A stretch of DNA of 64,000 nt from Hymenobacter duratus (GCF_014698995.1 NZ_JACWZZ010000002.1:434001-498000); one strand, 5' to 3'. Positions 54,513-63,383 are shown, counted from the first letter of the stretch. Notes: generated by a model not told the origin, from the letters alone. Program-made: numbers and translations.

Positions 54513-55391
54513 TTACTTTTCCGGAATAGCCAGCACCGGAATCCGACTGTGCGCCATCAGGCCAGCCGTGACGCTTTGCAGAAACTCCGGGCCTGGGTAC
54601 ATGTGCTGCCGCACCACAAACCCAAGTAGGTCGGCGCGGTGGCGGGCTGCAGTATGCCGGATTCCTTCTTCTATGGCCGGATAGCGGGAAGTAGCAATGG
54701 TGTGCGCTATGCCGGCCAGCAGCCCGGTTTGATGGATACGATTGGCAATGTCGCGGGCTTCCGGCCCCGCCTCGGATGCATACACATGAATTCCCACTAC
54801 CCTCGGAATGATATGGCTCAGCAGCTCGTCCACGGCACCCGCACCGTCGCAGAGCTGCAGCGGCGGGCCTGATGCCGTGAGGTAGGAGAACAACTCCGAC
54901 ACGACATCGGCTGCTCGCGGTAGCCGCAGTGGCTTGCGGTCCATGTCGAACACGATACGGCGCGGAGGCTGCCCCGCCCGATAGGTAGCCGGCACCACCA
55001 GCAAAGGCAGCGTCAGGTTCTGAACCAAGTACAGAGCGGTACTACATTGTGCGCTGTGCATTGCTTTGGCTGGGTTGCTGTTGCCTACCACGAGCACGCC
55101 TTTGGCTGTCATTTCCCTGGTTAACTCCTGCTTCGGCTCACCGGTAAGCACCTTGCCGGAAGCAGGCACGTAGCGGCTTGCCCAGTCCACTTGCTCTTGA
55201 AGCTGACGCTGGTTGTTTTCGGCTTCACGAGGATTGGCGCAGTCAAAACACGCAGCAACCGCTGACGGTGCAGATGGCACCACGTGGAGCAGCCGCACAT
55301 GCGCCCCGGCCTGCTGCGCCAGCACCAATGCATGGTGCAGCGCATTGGCAGCCGCTATAGAGAAGTCTGTAAGGACGTAGAAAGTCAGCAT
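54513..55391 (-). CDS. Universal stress protein, two Usp-like domains
   Basis: 292 residues from the ATG at 55391 (MLTFYVLTDFSIAAANAL). The N-terminal Usp domain (about 1-140) is clear, and a degenerate second one follows (about 145-292). The glycine-rich ATP loop (GxxGx9GS) is not evident, so ATP binding is doubtful. Usp proteins aid survival in starvation and stress. It opens a cluster with GNATs, two disordered proteins and another Usp. Confidence 0.85.
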   Translation of the reverse strand: MLTFYVLTDFSIAAANALHHALVLAQQAGAHVRLLHVVPSAPSAVAACFDCANPREAENNQRQLQEQVDWASRYVPASGKVLTGEPKQELTREMTAKGVLVVGNSNPAKAMHSAQCSTALYLVQNLTLPLLVVPATYRAGQPPRRIVFDMDRKPLRLPRAADVVSELFSYLTASGPPLQLCDGAGAVDELLSHIIPRVVGIHVYASEAGPEARDIANRIHQTGLLAGIAHTIATSRYPAIEEGIRHTAARHRADLLGFVVRQHMYPGPEFLQSVTAGLMAHSRIPVLAIPEK

Positions 55392-55549
55392 GGGAAGCCA
55401 AACCTGCACCTGGTACGGGCAAGGTTATCGAGTAGATAATATACATGCTTCCCAGGCTTTGTGAATTAAGCTCACATTAAATACCCTATTAATGCAATAA
55501 GCAATTCATCCTGTCAGCTACCGGTACAGGCTACACTGTGCCGGGTGGC

Positions 55550-55840
55550 TCACTCCTGTTGCCTGTCCAGCAAAGGCTGATACTCCGGGTGCTGCGCTAC
55601 GTAGCTCTTCATAAACTCACAGCTGGTCCGGATTTTCAGGTTTTGCTGTTGCGCATAGGCTAATGCCTCTTTTGCCAGGGCCTCTCCTACGCCTTTGCCG
55701 CGCAGGGCTTTATCAACGAACGTGTGGGTGAAGTCTATGACATCTTCAGTGGGAAAACTGTACGCCAGCTCTCCGGAGTGCCCATCCAAGGTGGCGGTAA
55801 ACTCTTGGTCCTGGGGCTGATGCTGAATAGTGACGGGCAT
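55550..55840 (-). CDS. Small GNAT-type N-acetyltransferase (YjdJ-like)
   Basis: 96 residues, the compact GCN5-related domain of the YjdJ/GTLF3B group. The acetyl-CoA loop is ALRGKGVGEALAKEAL (about 46-61). FMKSYVAQHPEYQPLL is the family's C-terminal mark. Substrate unknown. It starts about 180 bp from the divergent disordered-protein gene. Confidence 0.9.
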   Translation of the reverse strand: MPVTIQHQPQDQEFTATLDGHSGELAYSFPTEDVIDFTHTFVDKALRGKGVGEALAKEALAYAQQQNLKIRTSCEFMKSYVAQHPEYQPLLDRQQE

Positions 55841-56021
55841 ATTGCAAGGGACGGTTGAAAAATCAAAAGGCTACAAACCTGAGGAACCAGGCGCGGTATC
55901 TGATACGAGCCGGGGATTTTTTTGGTGCGCTGTTGTCCATGCAAGGGGTTGTCTGCGTATGAAACCAACGAACTCCCGGGTCTCTCCCCATTCGTTTCAC
56001 TTCCTACCTACAGTCGTACTT

Positions 56022-56561
56022 ATGCAGACTACCCCTCCCAACGGCGGCACCGACGAGAGCCGCGCTGACAACGAGTTTGAACAGGGCAACACCCCCGAAA
56101 ATATCCAACAAGGCACGCAGCGCGCCAATTCTGCGCCGGCCGCATCTGGCGTGACCGGTGCCAGCAGCACCCCACAGTACGGCGAATTTGGCCACGCTGA
56201 CACGCCAGTTGCTGCATCCGACAAAATTGAGTCACGGCCTGCCGGCACCAATCCCGGCGGCGTAGCGGCTCCTTCCTACACCGAGCCCGACCAGCGCGGC
56301 AGCGTACCGCAAAATCTTGACCCGAATGCAGTCCGCAATGTAGCGGATGCCGAATACGACGAACAGCGGACAGGCTGGGCCAAAGATGACCCACGCTACG
56401 GCAGCGGTACCCGCAACTGGCCAACCGAGGAACCTGCTAATCCCACCACCGCGCCAGCCGACGACAGTGGACGCAAAGCCAGCAACGACGGCAGCAACGA
56501 CAACCCTGACGAGTTCAGTGCGTTGCGCTCAGATGAAGGCAAAGGCATTCCCGGCAAGTAA
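56022..56561 (+). CDS. Disordered hydrophilic protein
   Basis: 179 residues from the ATG at 56022. It is rich in Asn, Gly, Pro, Thr, Asp and Ala, with almost no hydrophobic stretch, no Cys and no helix-forming core. It is predicted to be intrinsically disordered and has no signal peptide. I do not recognise a family. It lies 32 bp before a second protein of the same kind, and both sit between stress genes, so a hydrophilin-like protective role is possible but unproven. Confidence 0.75.
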   Translation: MQTTPPNGGTDESRADNEFEQGNTPENIQQGTQRANSAPAASGVTGASSTPQYGEFGHADTPVAASDKIESRPAGTNPGGVAAPSYTEPDQRGSVPQNLDPNAVRNVADAEYDEQRTGWAKDDPRYGSGTRNWPTEEPANPTTAPADDSGRKASNDGSNDNPDEFSALRSDEGKGIPGK

Positions 56562-56593
56562 ACTCAGCAGCATTCACAGATTTTATAGCTCCC

Positions 56594-56878
56594 ATGGCTT
56601 CTAAAAACCAAGATCCTGCCAATCAGAACCCCGCCGATGCCCTCAACCCCGGCGCAGGCGCAAACCTGACCGACGAGCAGCGGAAACACCGCGAGGAGCT
56701 GTATGGCTACAAACGCGACGAGGAAGGCACTCTGGACACCTCAGCCCGGCTCGAAGACGAGACGGCGGGTATTCCTTCCGGAAGCTCCACTACCGGCCCC
56801 GACCCAGACACGGGCAGTCAGGCAGATGAGCTGAACAACCCTGATTTTAACAATCCCATCGACGATAATAACCGCTAG
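56594..56878 (+). CDS. Small disordered acidic protein
   Basis: 94 residues, very rich in Asp, Asn, Pro and Glu. A short central part (LTDEQRKHREELYGYKRDEE) may form a helix. The rest looks disordered. It is probably cotranscribed with the larger disordered protein. The function is unknown. Confidence 0.72.
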   Translation: MASKNQDPANQNPADALNPGAGANLTDEQRKHREELYGYKRDEEGTLDTSARLEDETAGIPSGSSTTGPDPDTGSQADELNNPDFNNPIDDNNR

Positions 56879-56898
56879 GCCTCCGTCGGTCTGCGGCC

Positions 56899-56937
56899 CA
56901 AAAAGCCCTCTGCATTTTGTGGGGGGCTTTTTTTCAT
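56899..56937 (+). terminator. Terminator of the disordered-protein pair
   Basis: An imperfect stem AAAAGCCC/GGGCTTTT with a loop of about 15 bases and a T-run. Confidence 0.75.
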
Positions 56938-57100
56938 ATCGTTGTGCTGCCGGGCTGAATGCCCGGACGCGTGCCATGCCGGGTGAACAGCAGACCGAAA
57001 GCCTTCGACTGCCTCGGCGGCAAGCCACACGCAACCTTTTGCGCTTTGGTGGCGCATAGAAATAATCCTTATACTTCCCTCTCCCAAACCTCACCTCATT

Positions 57101-57922
57101 ATGTCTGCTCATTTCCTCGTTCTGACTGATTTCACGCCTGACGCTGACCGGGCCCTGGAATACGCCGATGCCCTGGCCGTGCCGATGGGCGCGTCCATTG
57201 TGCTCCTGCACATCCGCCGCGAGTCTTTGCTGGACCCCGATGCCTTCACAGGCAAAATCCAGCACATGAGTGAAGGCGAGGTAGCAGCCGCGCTGGCGCA
57301 GCGGGCGGCTACCGTGCAGGTTCCTATTGAGGTGGAAAGCACGGTGGAAGGCATAACAGAAGGCGTGAGGGAGGCAGTAGCCCGGCACCGCTCAGCCCTG
57401 GTGATACTGGGCAAGCCCGAGACTGAAGACACGCCCGATGAGCTGGTAGCCAGCACCTCGCTTAAGCTGTTGCGCGCTACGCAGGTGCCGCTGCTGGTAG
57501 TTCCCATCGGCACCACGGCAACTATGCCGCCGGCCCGCATCACGCTGGCCGCCGATGGGCAGGCGTTCCGGCTGGCCGAGCCGGTTATCGTGTCGGTGCA
57601 GAAGCTTTTGCAACGCCTGCAGCCTGCACTTACCGTGGTACATGTAGCGGAGCCCGAAGAAAATGACGACCCCGGCATAGCTCTGGCCACCGTGCTGCAC
57701 AGCGGTCTGGGCACCGAGTTTCCGGCCATCAACACGTGTGGCGTGCGGCACCGCACGCCGTCCAGAGGCATTCTGCAGGCCGGCCACGAAACCCAGGCTG
57801 ACCTGCTGGTGCTGGTAGCGCGGCGGCGCAGCTTCCTGGGGCAGCTGTTCAACCGCAGCGTATCGGCGCAGGTGATTCTGCACAGCGAGCTGCCGGTGCT
57901 ACTGCTGCCAGCCACCGAATAG
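57101..57922 (+). CDS. Universal stress protein, two Usp-like domains
   Basis: 273 residues (FLVLTDFTPDADRALEYADALA at the start). The first Usp domain is at about 1-145 and the second, weaker, at about 150-273 (VVHVAEPEENDD, DLLVLVARRRSFLGQLFNRSVSAQVILHSELPVLLLP). The first domain lacks a clear GxxGx9GS loop; the second keeps the fold's LPVLLLP end. It is likely a paralog of the Usp gene at 54.5 kb. Confidence 0.88.
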   Translation: MSAHFLVLTDFTPDADRALEYADALAVPMGASIVLLHIRRESLLDPDAFTGKIQHMSEGEVAAALAQRAATVQVPIEVESTVEGITEGVREAVARHRSALVILGKPETEDTPDELVASTSLKLLRATQVPLLVVPIGTTATMPPARITLAADGQAFRLAEPVIVSVQKLLQRLQPALTVVHVAEPEENDDPGIALATVLHSGLGTEFPAINTCGVRHRTPSRGILQAGHETQADLLVLVARRRSFLGQLFNRSVSAQVILHSELPVLLLPATE

Positions 57923-57932
57923 GTTCGGTTCT

Positions 57933-58457
57933 CTACCTGCCCACGACCGTGCTGCGGCGTTCCAGCAGATACACGTCGCGCCACTGCCCGTGCAGCTGGC
58001 CCAGCTTTTCGCGGATGCCTACCGTGCGGAAGCCGGCCCGGTGATGCAGGGCCAGGCTGCCTATGTTCTCGCGGATGATGCCCGCCTGCAGCGTCCAGAG
58101 GCCGTGCTGCTCCGATGCCTGTATCAGCTGATGCAGCAACCGCAGCCCTACCCCCTGCCCGCGGGCGGCAGCGGCTATGTACACGCTTACTTCAGCTACA
58201 CCACTGTACACGCAACGTCCCGATACCGGCGTCAGGGCGGCCCAGCCCAGCACGGTGCCGGCGGCATCCAGCGCTACCAGGCGGCTGTGGGCCAGATGCG
58301 CCGCCTCCCAGACCTCCCAGGTCGGCACTTCGGTGGTCAGGGTGGCGTAGCCGGTGGCTATGCCTTCGGCGTAGATGGCGGCCACGGCCGGATAGTGAGC
58401 AGCCTGCAGCGGCGCAAGCGTACTGAAAACGGACGTTTGGGTACTGGAAGCGGGCAT
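57933..58457 (-). CDS. GNAT N-acetyltransferase (phosphinothricin acetyltransferase-like)
   Basis: 174 residues. VAAIYAEGIATGYATLTTEVP (start), VALDAAGTVLGWAAL, and the acetyl-CoA loop AAARGQGVGLRLLHQLI (about 93-109) match the PAT/MnaT group that acetylates amino acid analogues. The natural substrate is unknown. It is convergent with the second Usp gene, 10 bp apart. Confidence 0.88.
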   Translation of the reverse strand: MPASSTQTSVFSTLAPLQAAHYPAVAAIYAEGIATGYATLTTEVPTWEVWEAAHLAHSRLVALDAAGTVLGWAALTPVSGRCVYSGVAEVSVYIAAAARGQGVGLRLLHQLIQASEQHGLWTLQAGIIRENIGSLALHHRAGFRTVGIREKLGQLHGQWRDVYLLERRSTVVGR

Positions 58458-58567
58458 CGGAAAGGCGGTTAGAAGACCGAAAAGGCAGCAGCGGCGAAGG
58501 TAAAAAGGAAATCCTGAGCCACGATATATGGTGCCGGCCCGCTTGTAGTCCGCCGTTCCGGCAGTTG

Positions 58568-60706
58568 TTACCAGCGCCAGCCGGCCTGCACGCCGCCGTA
58601 GTAATTGCGGCCGGGAGCGGGCTGGAAATAGCGGTTGCCGAAGGCGTTGAGGTCGTTGCCGAGGCTATAGCGGCGGTCGGTGGCGTTTTCGAGGCCGGCG
58701 AACAGGTCGAGTTCCAGCTTGTTTTTCAGTGCTCTGCGCCAGCCGCCGCGCGCCCCGAAGGTCCAGTAGCCGGGCGCCGCTTCGGTGTTGGCATCGTTCA
58801 CGAAGATGCGGGCCTGGTGGTTGATGGTGGGGCTGAGGTAGAAACCGTGCGCTTCGCGGAAATCGAGGCCGGCGGTGAGGGTGTGGGGGGCGGTGCCGGT
58901 GAGGCGGTTGCCGCTGTAGTCGTTGCCGTTGCTTTCGTAGCGCCCAAAGCGGTAGTGGTTGTAGGTGTAGCTGGCGAAGGCCCGCAGGCCCACGCTGCCG
59001 GGCACGTTTCGCATCTCATACGCGGGGCCGTTCGGAGTCGGGACCTGCACGTTTTCAAGGCTGGCCATGCGCCACAGCCAGCCGCTGAGGGCTGCTTCCA
59101 GGCCGCGCTGGCGGGTGTTGCCGGAGTTGGCGAACAGCTGCGTGCCCTGGTCGTCGGTGCGCGTGACGATGGTTTGGTGCAGGCGGAAATCGTAGGCGGC
59201 TATATCGAAGGTGAGGCGCTGGTTCAGGAGCGTGCCGCGGGTGCCTAGTTCGTAGCTGGTGCCTCGCTCGGCCTGTAGGGCGGTGTTCAGGGAGCCATCC
59301 GAAGGCCGGATTTCCTCTTCGGTGGGGGGCGAGAAGCCGCTGCTGGCGCTGCCGTACACGGAAATCTGCGGGGTGATTTCCTTGAGCAGCGCCAGCCTCG
59401 GCGACACCTGCGGCCGGAAGTCGCGCGTGACCTGGTAGGCTGCGAAGGGGGGCGTTACGGCTTCGGTGAGGCGGTTGATGCGGTAGCGCAGGCGGTTGTA
59501 GCTGGCCCCGGCCGTCAGCAGAAAGCCGGCGGGCAGCTCGTAGTCGGCCTGGGCGAAGGCGAAGCCGGTGAGCGTGCGGATTTCGTCGTCGTAGCGGAGG
59601 GGGCCGGGCTGGCCGGCGCGGTTCTGGTAGTTGCGCGAGTTTTCGAAGCTGGTTTGCAGCTCGCCGCCCCCTTGCAAGCGCAGCGTGCGGCCGGCCAGGG
59701 CAGTGCGGTAGTTGAGCGTGGTGCGGCCGCCGGTACCGAGCTGCGTGTTGCGCTCGAAATCAATCAGAAACGGAGTTTTGATGGCGCTGGCAGTGACGTA
59801 GAGCGTGGTACGGCTGCTGAATCGGTCGGAGAAGCGGTGCTCGTAGGTGCCGCCCAGCAGCACGGTGCGCGAGGCGTAGGCGGCACGCTGGGCCACGGTG
59901 CCGGCGGCGGTGGGCGTGCTGGGGCGGGCCTGGCGCGGGTCCTGCCCGAACTGGGCGCGGGTGAGGCTGCCGGGCAGCTGGTAGTCGAGGTCGGAATAGA
60001 GGGCGTGGAGGCTGAGGGTACCTTTTTCGGAGGCCTGCAGCTCGCCGTCGAGGGCCAGCACGTCGCGGCGGAGGGCGCTGTTCTGGCGGTAGCCGTCGAG
60101 GATCTGGCGGGCGTATTGGGCGCGGAAGTAGCCGGTGGCACTGCCGGTTTCGGCGGCCACGGTGTAGCGGCGGAGGCCGTAGCTGCCGGCCGAAAAGCCG
60201 ATTTGGGCCCGCGCCTGACCGGCTACGGGGCGGCGGTTGCGGAGCAGCACCGCACCGCCTGTGCCGGCCCCGTAGACGCTGGCGGCGGGACCTTTCACGA
60301 CTTCGAGGGCGCCGAGCTGGGCGGGGTCGAGGAGGTTGAGGGGGGTGCTGCCGCTGGCTTCGGTGAACGGAATGCCTTCGTAGTAGACCTTCACGTTGCG
60401 CACGCCGAAGGGTGAGCGGAGCGTGCTGCCGCGTACGCTGAGGCGGTAGCTGGCGGTGGCACGCTCTTCGAGGCGCACGCCGGGGAGGGTGTTGACGGCC
60501 TGGGTGAGGGCGTTTTGGGGAAACCGCTCGAAGGTGGCGGCTTCTACCACGCCCACGGCGGCGGCGGTGCGGCGCAAGGGCAGCTGCTGGCCGTAGCCGG
60601 TGACGGTGGCTTCGGGCAGGGCCACGGTGCGGGTGGTATCGGGGGAGGTTTGGGCAAAGAGGGAAGCGGGCAGCAGCAGGAGCGGCGCGGCGTAGCGGAG
60701 GGGCAT
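58568..60706 (-). CDS. TonB-dependent outer-membrane receptor
   Basis: 712 residues from the ATG at 60706, with a signal peptide (PLLLLPASLFAQ). The plug domain (about 30-150) has LPEATVTGYG, ALTQAVNTLPGVRLEERA, LEVVKGPAASVYGAGTGGAVLL. The 22-strand barrel ends with GLENATDRRYSLGNDLNAFGNRYFQPAPGRNYYGGVQAGWRW, a terminal aromatic (Trp) as needed for insertion. It has no carboxypeptidase-D-like N-terminal domain. The ligand (siderophore, vitamin or sugar) cannot be told. A 21-bp tandem array lies 70 bp upstream of its start. Confidence 0.93.
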   Translation of the reverse strand: MPLRYAAPLLLLPASLFAQTSPDTTRTVALPEATVTGYGQQLPLRRTAAAVGVVEAATFERFPQNALTQAVNTLPGVRLEERATASYRLSVRGSTLRSPFGVRNVKVYYEGIPFTEASGSTPLNLLDPAQLGALEVVKGPAASVYGAGTGGAVLLRNRRPVAGQARAQIGFSAGSYGLRRYTVAAETGSATGYFRAQYARQILDGYRQNSALRRDVLALDGELQASEKGTLSLHALYSDLDYQLPGSLTRAQFGQDPRQARPSTPTAAGTVAQRAAYASRTVLLGGTYEHRFSDRFSSRTTLYVTASAIKTPFLIDFERNTQLGTGGRTTLNYRTALAGRTLRLQGGGELQTSFENSRNYQNRAGQPGPLRYDDEIRTLTGFAFAQADYELPAGFLLTAGASYNRLRYRINRLTEAVTPPFAAYQVTRDFRPQVSPRLALLKEITPQISVYGSASSGFSPPTEEEIRPSDGSLNTALQAERGTSYELGTRGTLLNQRLTFDIAAYDFRLHQTIVTRTDDQGTQLFANSGNTRQRGLEAALSGWLWRMASLENVQVPTPNGPAYEMRNVPGSVGLRAFASYTYNHYRFGRYESNGNDYSGNRLTGTAPHTLTAGLDFREAHGFYLSPTINHQARIFVNDANTEAAPGYWTFGARGGWRRALKNKLELDLFAGLENATDRRYSLGNDLNAFGNRYFQPAPGRNYYGGVQAGWRW

Positions 60707-60776
60707 TGGGGAATGATAAGTGTCAATGTGGCTAACCTGAAAACCGGCATCAGGGTTGGGGTGATGAGGTAACAGG

Positions 60777-61007
60777 TGGCAGGCTGCGGGAGACAAGTGG
60801 CAGGCTGCGGGGGATGACTGTCAGCTTGCGGGAGATAAGTGGCAGGTTGCGGGGAATGACTGGCAGGCTGCGGGAGATGTCTGGCAGGCTGCGGGAGACA
60901 AGTGGCGGGCTGCGGGAGATAGGTGGCAAGGTGCGGGAGACAACTGGCAGGCTGCGGGTGATGTCTGGCAAGGTGCGGAAGATGGCTGGCAGGCTGCGGG
61001 GAATCAG
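60777..61007. repeat. 21-bp tandem repeat, 11 contiguous units
   Basis: Eleven head-to-tail units of 21 bp with no spacers; consensus close to TGGCAGGCTGCGGGAGACAAG. Units 1 and 6 are identical; the others differ at 1-6 positions, mostly in the last 6 bases. The unit start at 60777 is arbitrary. The size (two helical turns) and the position in the upstream region of an outer-membrane receptor gene suggest copy-number variation with an effect on expression. Confidence 0.92.
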
Positions 61008-61080
61008 AAAGCCTTCCGGATGCGGCGCTGGAGTTTCCTGGAGTTCTTTGGGGGGCTGTTTGCAGGAGGTGCAGGGAGTA

Positions 61081-61110
61081 ATAAGGTCCTTCGCAAGCTC
61101 AGGATGACAG
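61081..61110 (+). repeat. Lone half of the dispersed hairpin element
   Basis: Thirty bases identical to the right arm of the element at 44902-45001 (44973-45002), without the matching left arm. Confidence 0.85.
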
Positions 61111-61170
61111 GCGACTAACAGCAGGGCTTGCGGCTTCTTTGCTATCTTTCAACGCTATACCTCCTGCCTT

Positions 61171-61872
61171 ATGCCGCTACCGCTTCACTTGCCCCGCCGC
61201 CACCGCCGGCCACTACTGTTCCCGCCGGGTTTGCTGGCGCTGGCGTGGCTGCTGTGGCTGGGCTGCGTGGCGCTGCCGCAGATGCGGGGCATGGGGCGAG
61301 AAAGAGTTATGCAACTGACCTTGGCTCCCCTTCAAATACCCTATTATGGTGTGTTAGGGACCAACCTCATTGGGAAAGAGCCTTACTTTTCGTCGCTCGA
61401 ATTGGCGGCTTTTCGCCCCTGGCAAGAGGTACGCTTCACAGGTAATCTGTGGAACGATTACTTTGCCCATAAACAAGTACAATCAATTGTTAAACAAATG
61501 CAGGCAGAGCCTGACTACGACCGTGGCCTGTGCGTGCAATTCGAGTCCCATATTTCATACGCTTCACTAGTTCGGACACTTGATATGCTCAATATGTATG
61601 ATACCAAGAATTCCTGGCTGGACATCAGACAGTCTCCGGTTACTCTACATGCCTTTACTTCTAAGCCAATACCAGTAGCCACATCGATAGAGGCAGAGCC
61701 TTTGGATATTATTAGTTGTGGATATATTCCTTCCGAACCTACAAAACAAGAATTATTGATCAAGCATTTTGCTTCTCTCTTCCAGCCCGACTGGCGCAAC
61801 TCTACGCTGCTCCTGCTGCTCATGGCGCTGCTGTCTGCCGTGCGGCTGGGGCGGCGGTGGCGCTTAGGATGA
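61171..61872 (+). CDS. Uncharacterised membrane protein, AT-rich
   Basis: 233 residues. An Arg/His-rich start leads into a helix (about 17-36); a central soluble domain (about 40-205) has no motif I recognise; a second helix (about 211-226) precedes a short Arg-rich tail. The central part has much lower GC content and different codon use (TTA, AAT, ATA) from the neighbours, which suggests transfer or relaxed selection. Start at the ATG 61171. The function is unknown. Confidence 0.65.
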   Translation: MPLPLHLPRRHRRPLLFPPGLLALAWLLWLGCVALPQMRGMGRERVMQLTLAPLQIPYYGVLGTNLIGKEPYFSSLELAAFRPWQEVRFTGNLWNDYFAHKQVQSIVKQMQAEPDYDRGLCVQFESHISYASLVRTLDMLNMYDTKNSWLDIRQSPVTLHAFTSKPIPVATSIEAEPLDIISCGYIPSEPTKQELLIKHFASLFQPDWRNSTLLLLLMALLSAVRLGRRWRLG

Positions 61873-61937
61873 AAGCCGGGCTGTAACCCCGGCCCGTGAA
61901 TGGGAGTTGAACAGAACCGCTACTTCGTTCGACTTCT

Positions 61938-63164
61938 ATGACTAAAGCTCCCCTCCTGCTTGCTACGGCCCTGTTTGCCGGCTTCAGCTCTGCTACTGCC
62001 CAGAACGTGCCGCCGGAGGCGACGCCGTTTCAGATGCAGGGCAACATCTATCTGCCCAAAAAGCTGCCGGCTACGCCTGAGCGGGTGGCTTCGCTGAAAG
62101 TGCCGGCCGGCTTCACTATCAGCAAGTACGCCGAGGGCCTTGATGCACCGCGCATGCTGGCCCAGGCCCCGAACGGCGACCTGTACGTGAGCAACCGCGT
62201 GAAAGGCACCGTGACCTTGCTGCGCGACGCCAACAAGGACGGCAAGGTGGAACTGACGAAGCAGGTGGCGCAGAAGCCGCATCTGCACGGGCTGGCGCTA
62301 AAGGATGGCAAGCTGTACATGGCGGCGGTGCGGGAGCTGTACGTGGCCGACGTGAAGGCCGATGGCACGCTGGGTGAGCTGAAAACGCTGTACAAGGACC
62401 TGCCCGACGCGGGCCAGCACGCCAACCGCACGCTGCAGTTCGGGCCCGACGGCAAGCTGTACCTCTCGGTGGGCAGCACCTGCAACGCCTGCGACGAGGA
62501 CAACCCCGAAAACGCCACGCTGCTGCAGGTGAACACCGACGGCTCGGGCCGCACGGTGTATGCCACGGGCCTGCGCAACACCATCGGCTTCGACTGGCAC
62601 CCCACCACCAAGGCCCTGTTTGGCATGGACCACGGCATCGACTGGCTCGGGGACGAGGACCAGCAGGAAGAACTGAACCTGTTGAAGCCGGGCGGCAACT
62701 ACGGCTGGCCGTCTATCATCGCCGATGGCAAGCCTTACCCGGCCAACAAGCCCAAGAGCGGCGAAACCTACGCCCAGTTTGACGCCAAAGCCGTGCGGCC
62801 GCTGCTGCTGTATAAGGCGCATTCGGCACCGCTGGGACTGGTGTTCAACCGCAGCCAGCAACTGCCGGCTGAGTACCAGAACACGGCCTTCGTGACGATG
62901 CACGGCTCCTGGAACCGGGCGCAGCCGTCGGGCTACAAGATTGTGCGGGTGCGCTTCAACGAGCAGGGGCAGCCCCAGCAGTTCGAGGATTTCGTGACGG
63001 GCTGGCTGGTGGAGAACGACAAGTCGGAGTTTGGGCGGCCGTGCGCCATCGTGCAGGCCGCGGATGGGTCGCTGCTGGTGTCGGATGATGACAACGGGGT
63101 GATTTACCGGGTGGCGTACACGGGTGGCGGGAAGGCCGTGAAGAAGGAGAAGAAGCGGGGGTAA
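61938..63164 (+). CDS. PQQ-type sugar (sorbosone/glucose) dehydrogenase-like protein
   Basis: 408 residues with a signal peptide (MTKAPLLLATALFAGFSSATAQ). A beta-propeller of the GSDH/YliI type has KYAEGLDAPRMLAQAPNGDLYVSN near the start, then QHANRTLQFGPDGKLYLSVGS, GLRNTIGFDWHPTTKALFGMDHG, GGNYGWPSI, FVTMHGSWNRAQPSGYKIV and SLLVSDDDNGVIYRV. Many such proteins are labelled L-sorbosone dehydrogenase; the true substrate is often unknown. It acts outside the cytoplasm. The C-terminus is Lys-rich (KKEKKRG). Confidence 0.9.
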   Translation: MTKAPLLLATALFAGFSSATAQNVPPEATPFQMQGNIYLPKKLPATPERVASLKVPAGFTISKYAEGLDAPRMLAQAPNGDLYVSNRVKGTVTLLRDANKDGKVELTKQVAQKPHLHGLALKDGKLYMAAVRELYVADVKADGTLGELKTLYKDLPDAGQHANRTLQFGPDGKLYLSVGSTCNACDEDNPENATLLQVNTDGSGRTVYATGLRNTIGFDWHPTTKALFGMDHGIDWLGDEDQQEELNLLKPGGNYGWPSIIADGKPYPANKPKSGETYAQFDAKAVRPLLLYKAHSAPLGLVFNRSQQLPAEYQNTAFVTMHGSWNRAQPSGYKIVRVRFNEQGQPQQFEDFVTGWLVENDKSEFGRPCAIVQAADGSLLVSDDDNGVIYRVAYTGGGKAVKKEKKRG

Positions 63165-63192
63165 TTTGCTTTCAGGCACCCCACTACCTGAC

Positions 63193-63285
63193 CGTCATGC
63201 TGAGCTTGTCGAAGCATCTCGCGTGCTGAGGTTGTGGTGGTGATTACTACACTAGCGAGATGCTTCGGCTGCGCTCAGCATGACG
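63193..63285. repeat. Dispersed intergenic hairpin element
   Basis: Outer arms 63193-63205 and 63273-63285, and inner arms 63210-63222 and 63255-63267, form an imperfect hairpin of about 93 bp. Its reverse complement shares ATCTCGCTAGTGT(A/G)GTA with the element between pgk and ddl, so they belong to one family. Confidence 0.8.
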
Positions 63286-63383
63286 TTCTTTGGGGAATGA
63301 CGGTCTTTTCAGCGTGGTTTTATTGGGTGAATGACGCGCTGTCTGCTTCCTGAGGGCTTGCTTCTCTCCTATCTTGCCGCGGC

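Larger units (their letters stand above)
60707..61170. other. Intergenic region with tandem array and half repeat element
   Basis: 464 bp between two divergent genes. It holds the 21-bp array, then a lone arm of the dispersed hairpin family, then TATCTTTC (61142-61149), one base off TAnnTTTG and a possible -7 site for the plus-strand gene. I see no gene here; the short minus-strand ORF across the array is a product of the repeat. Confidence 0.7.

Noticed and set aside
60750-60971. Minus-strand ORF with a heptad repeat (SRSLP pattern)
   Set aside because: A 21-bp array yields a 7-residue repeat in any open frame. It lies in the leader of the receptor gene and has no other support.
60777-61007. 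CRISPR-like array
   Set aside because: The 21-bp units are contiguous with no unique spacers, and no cas gene is near. It is a tandem repeat.
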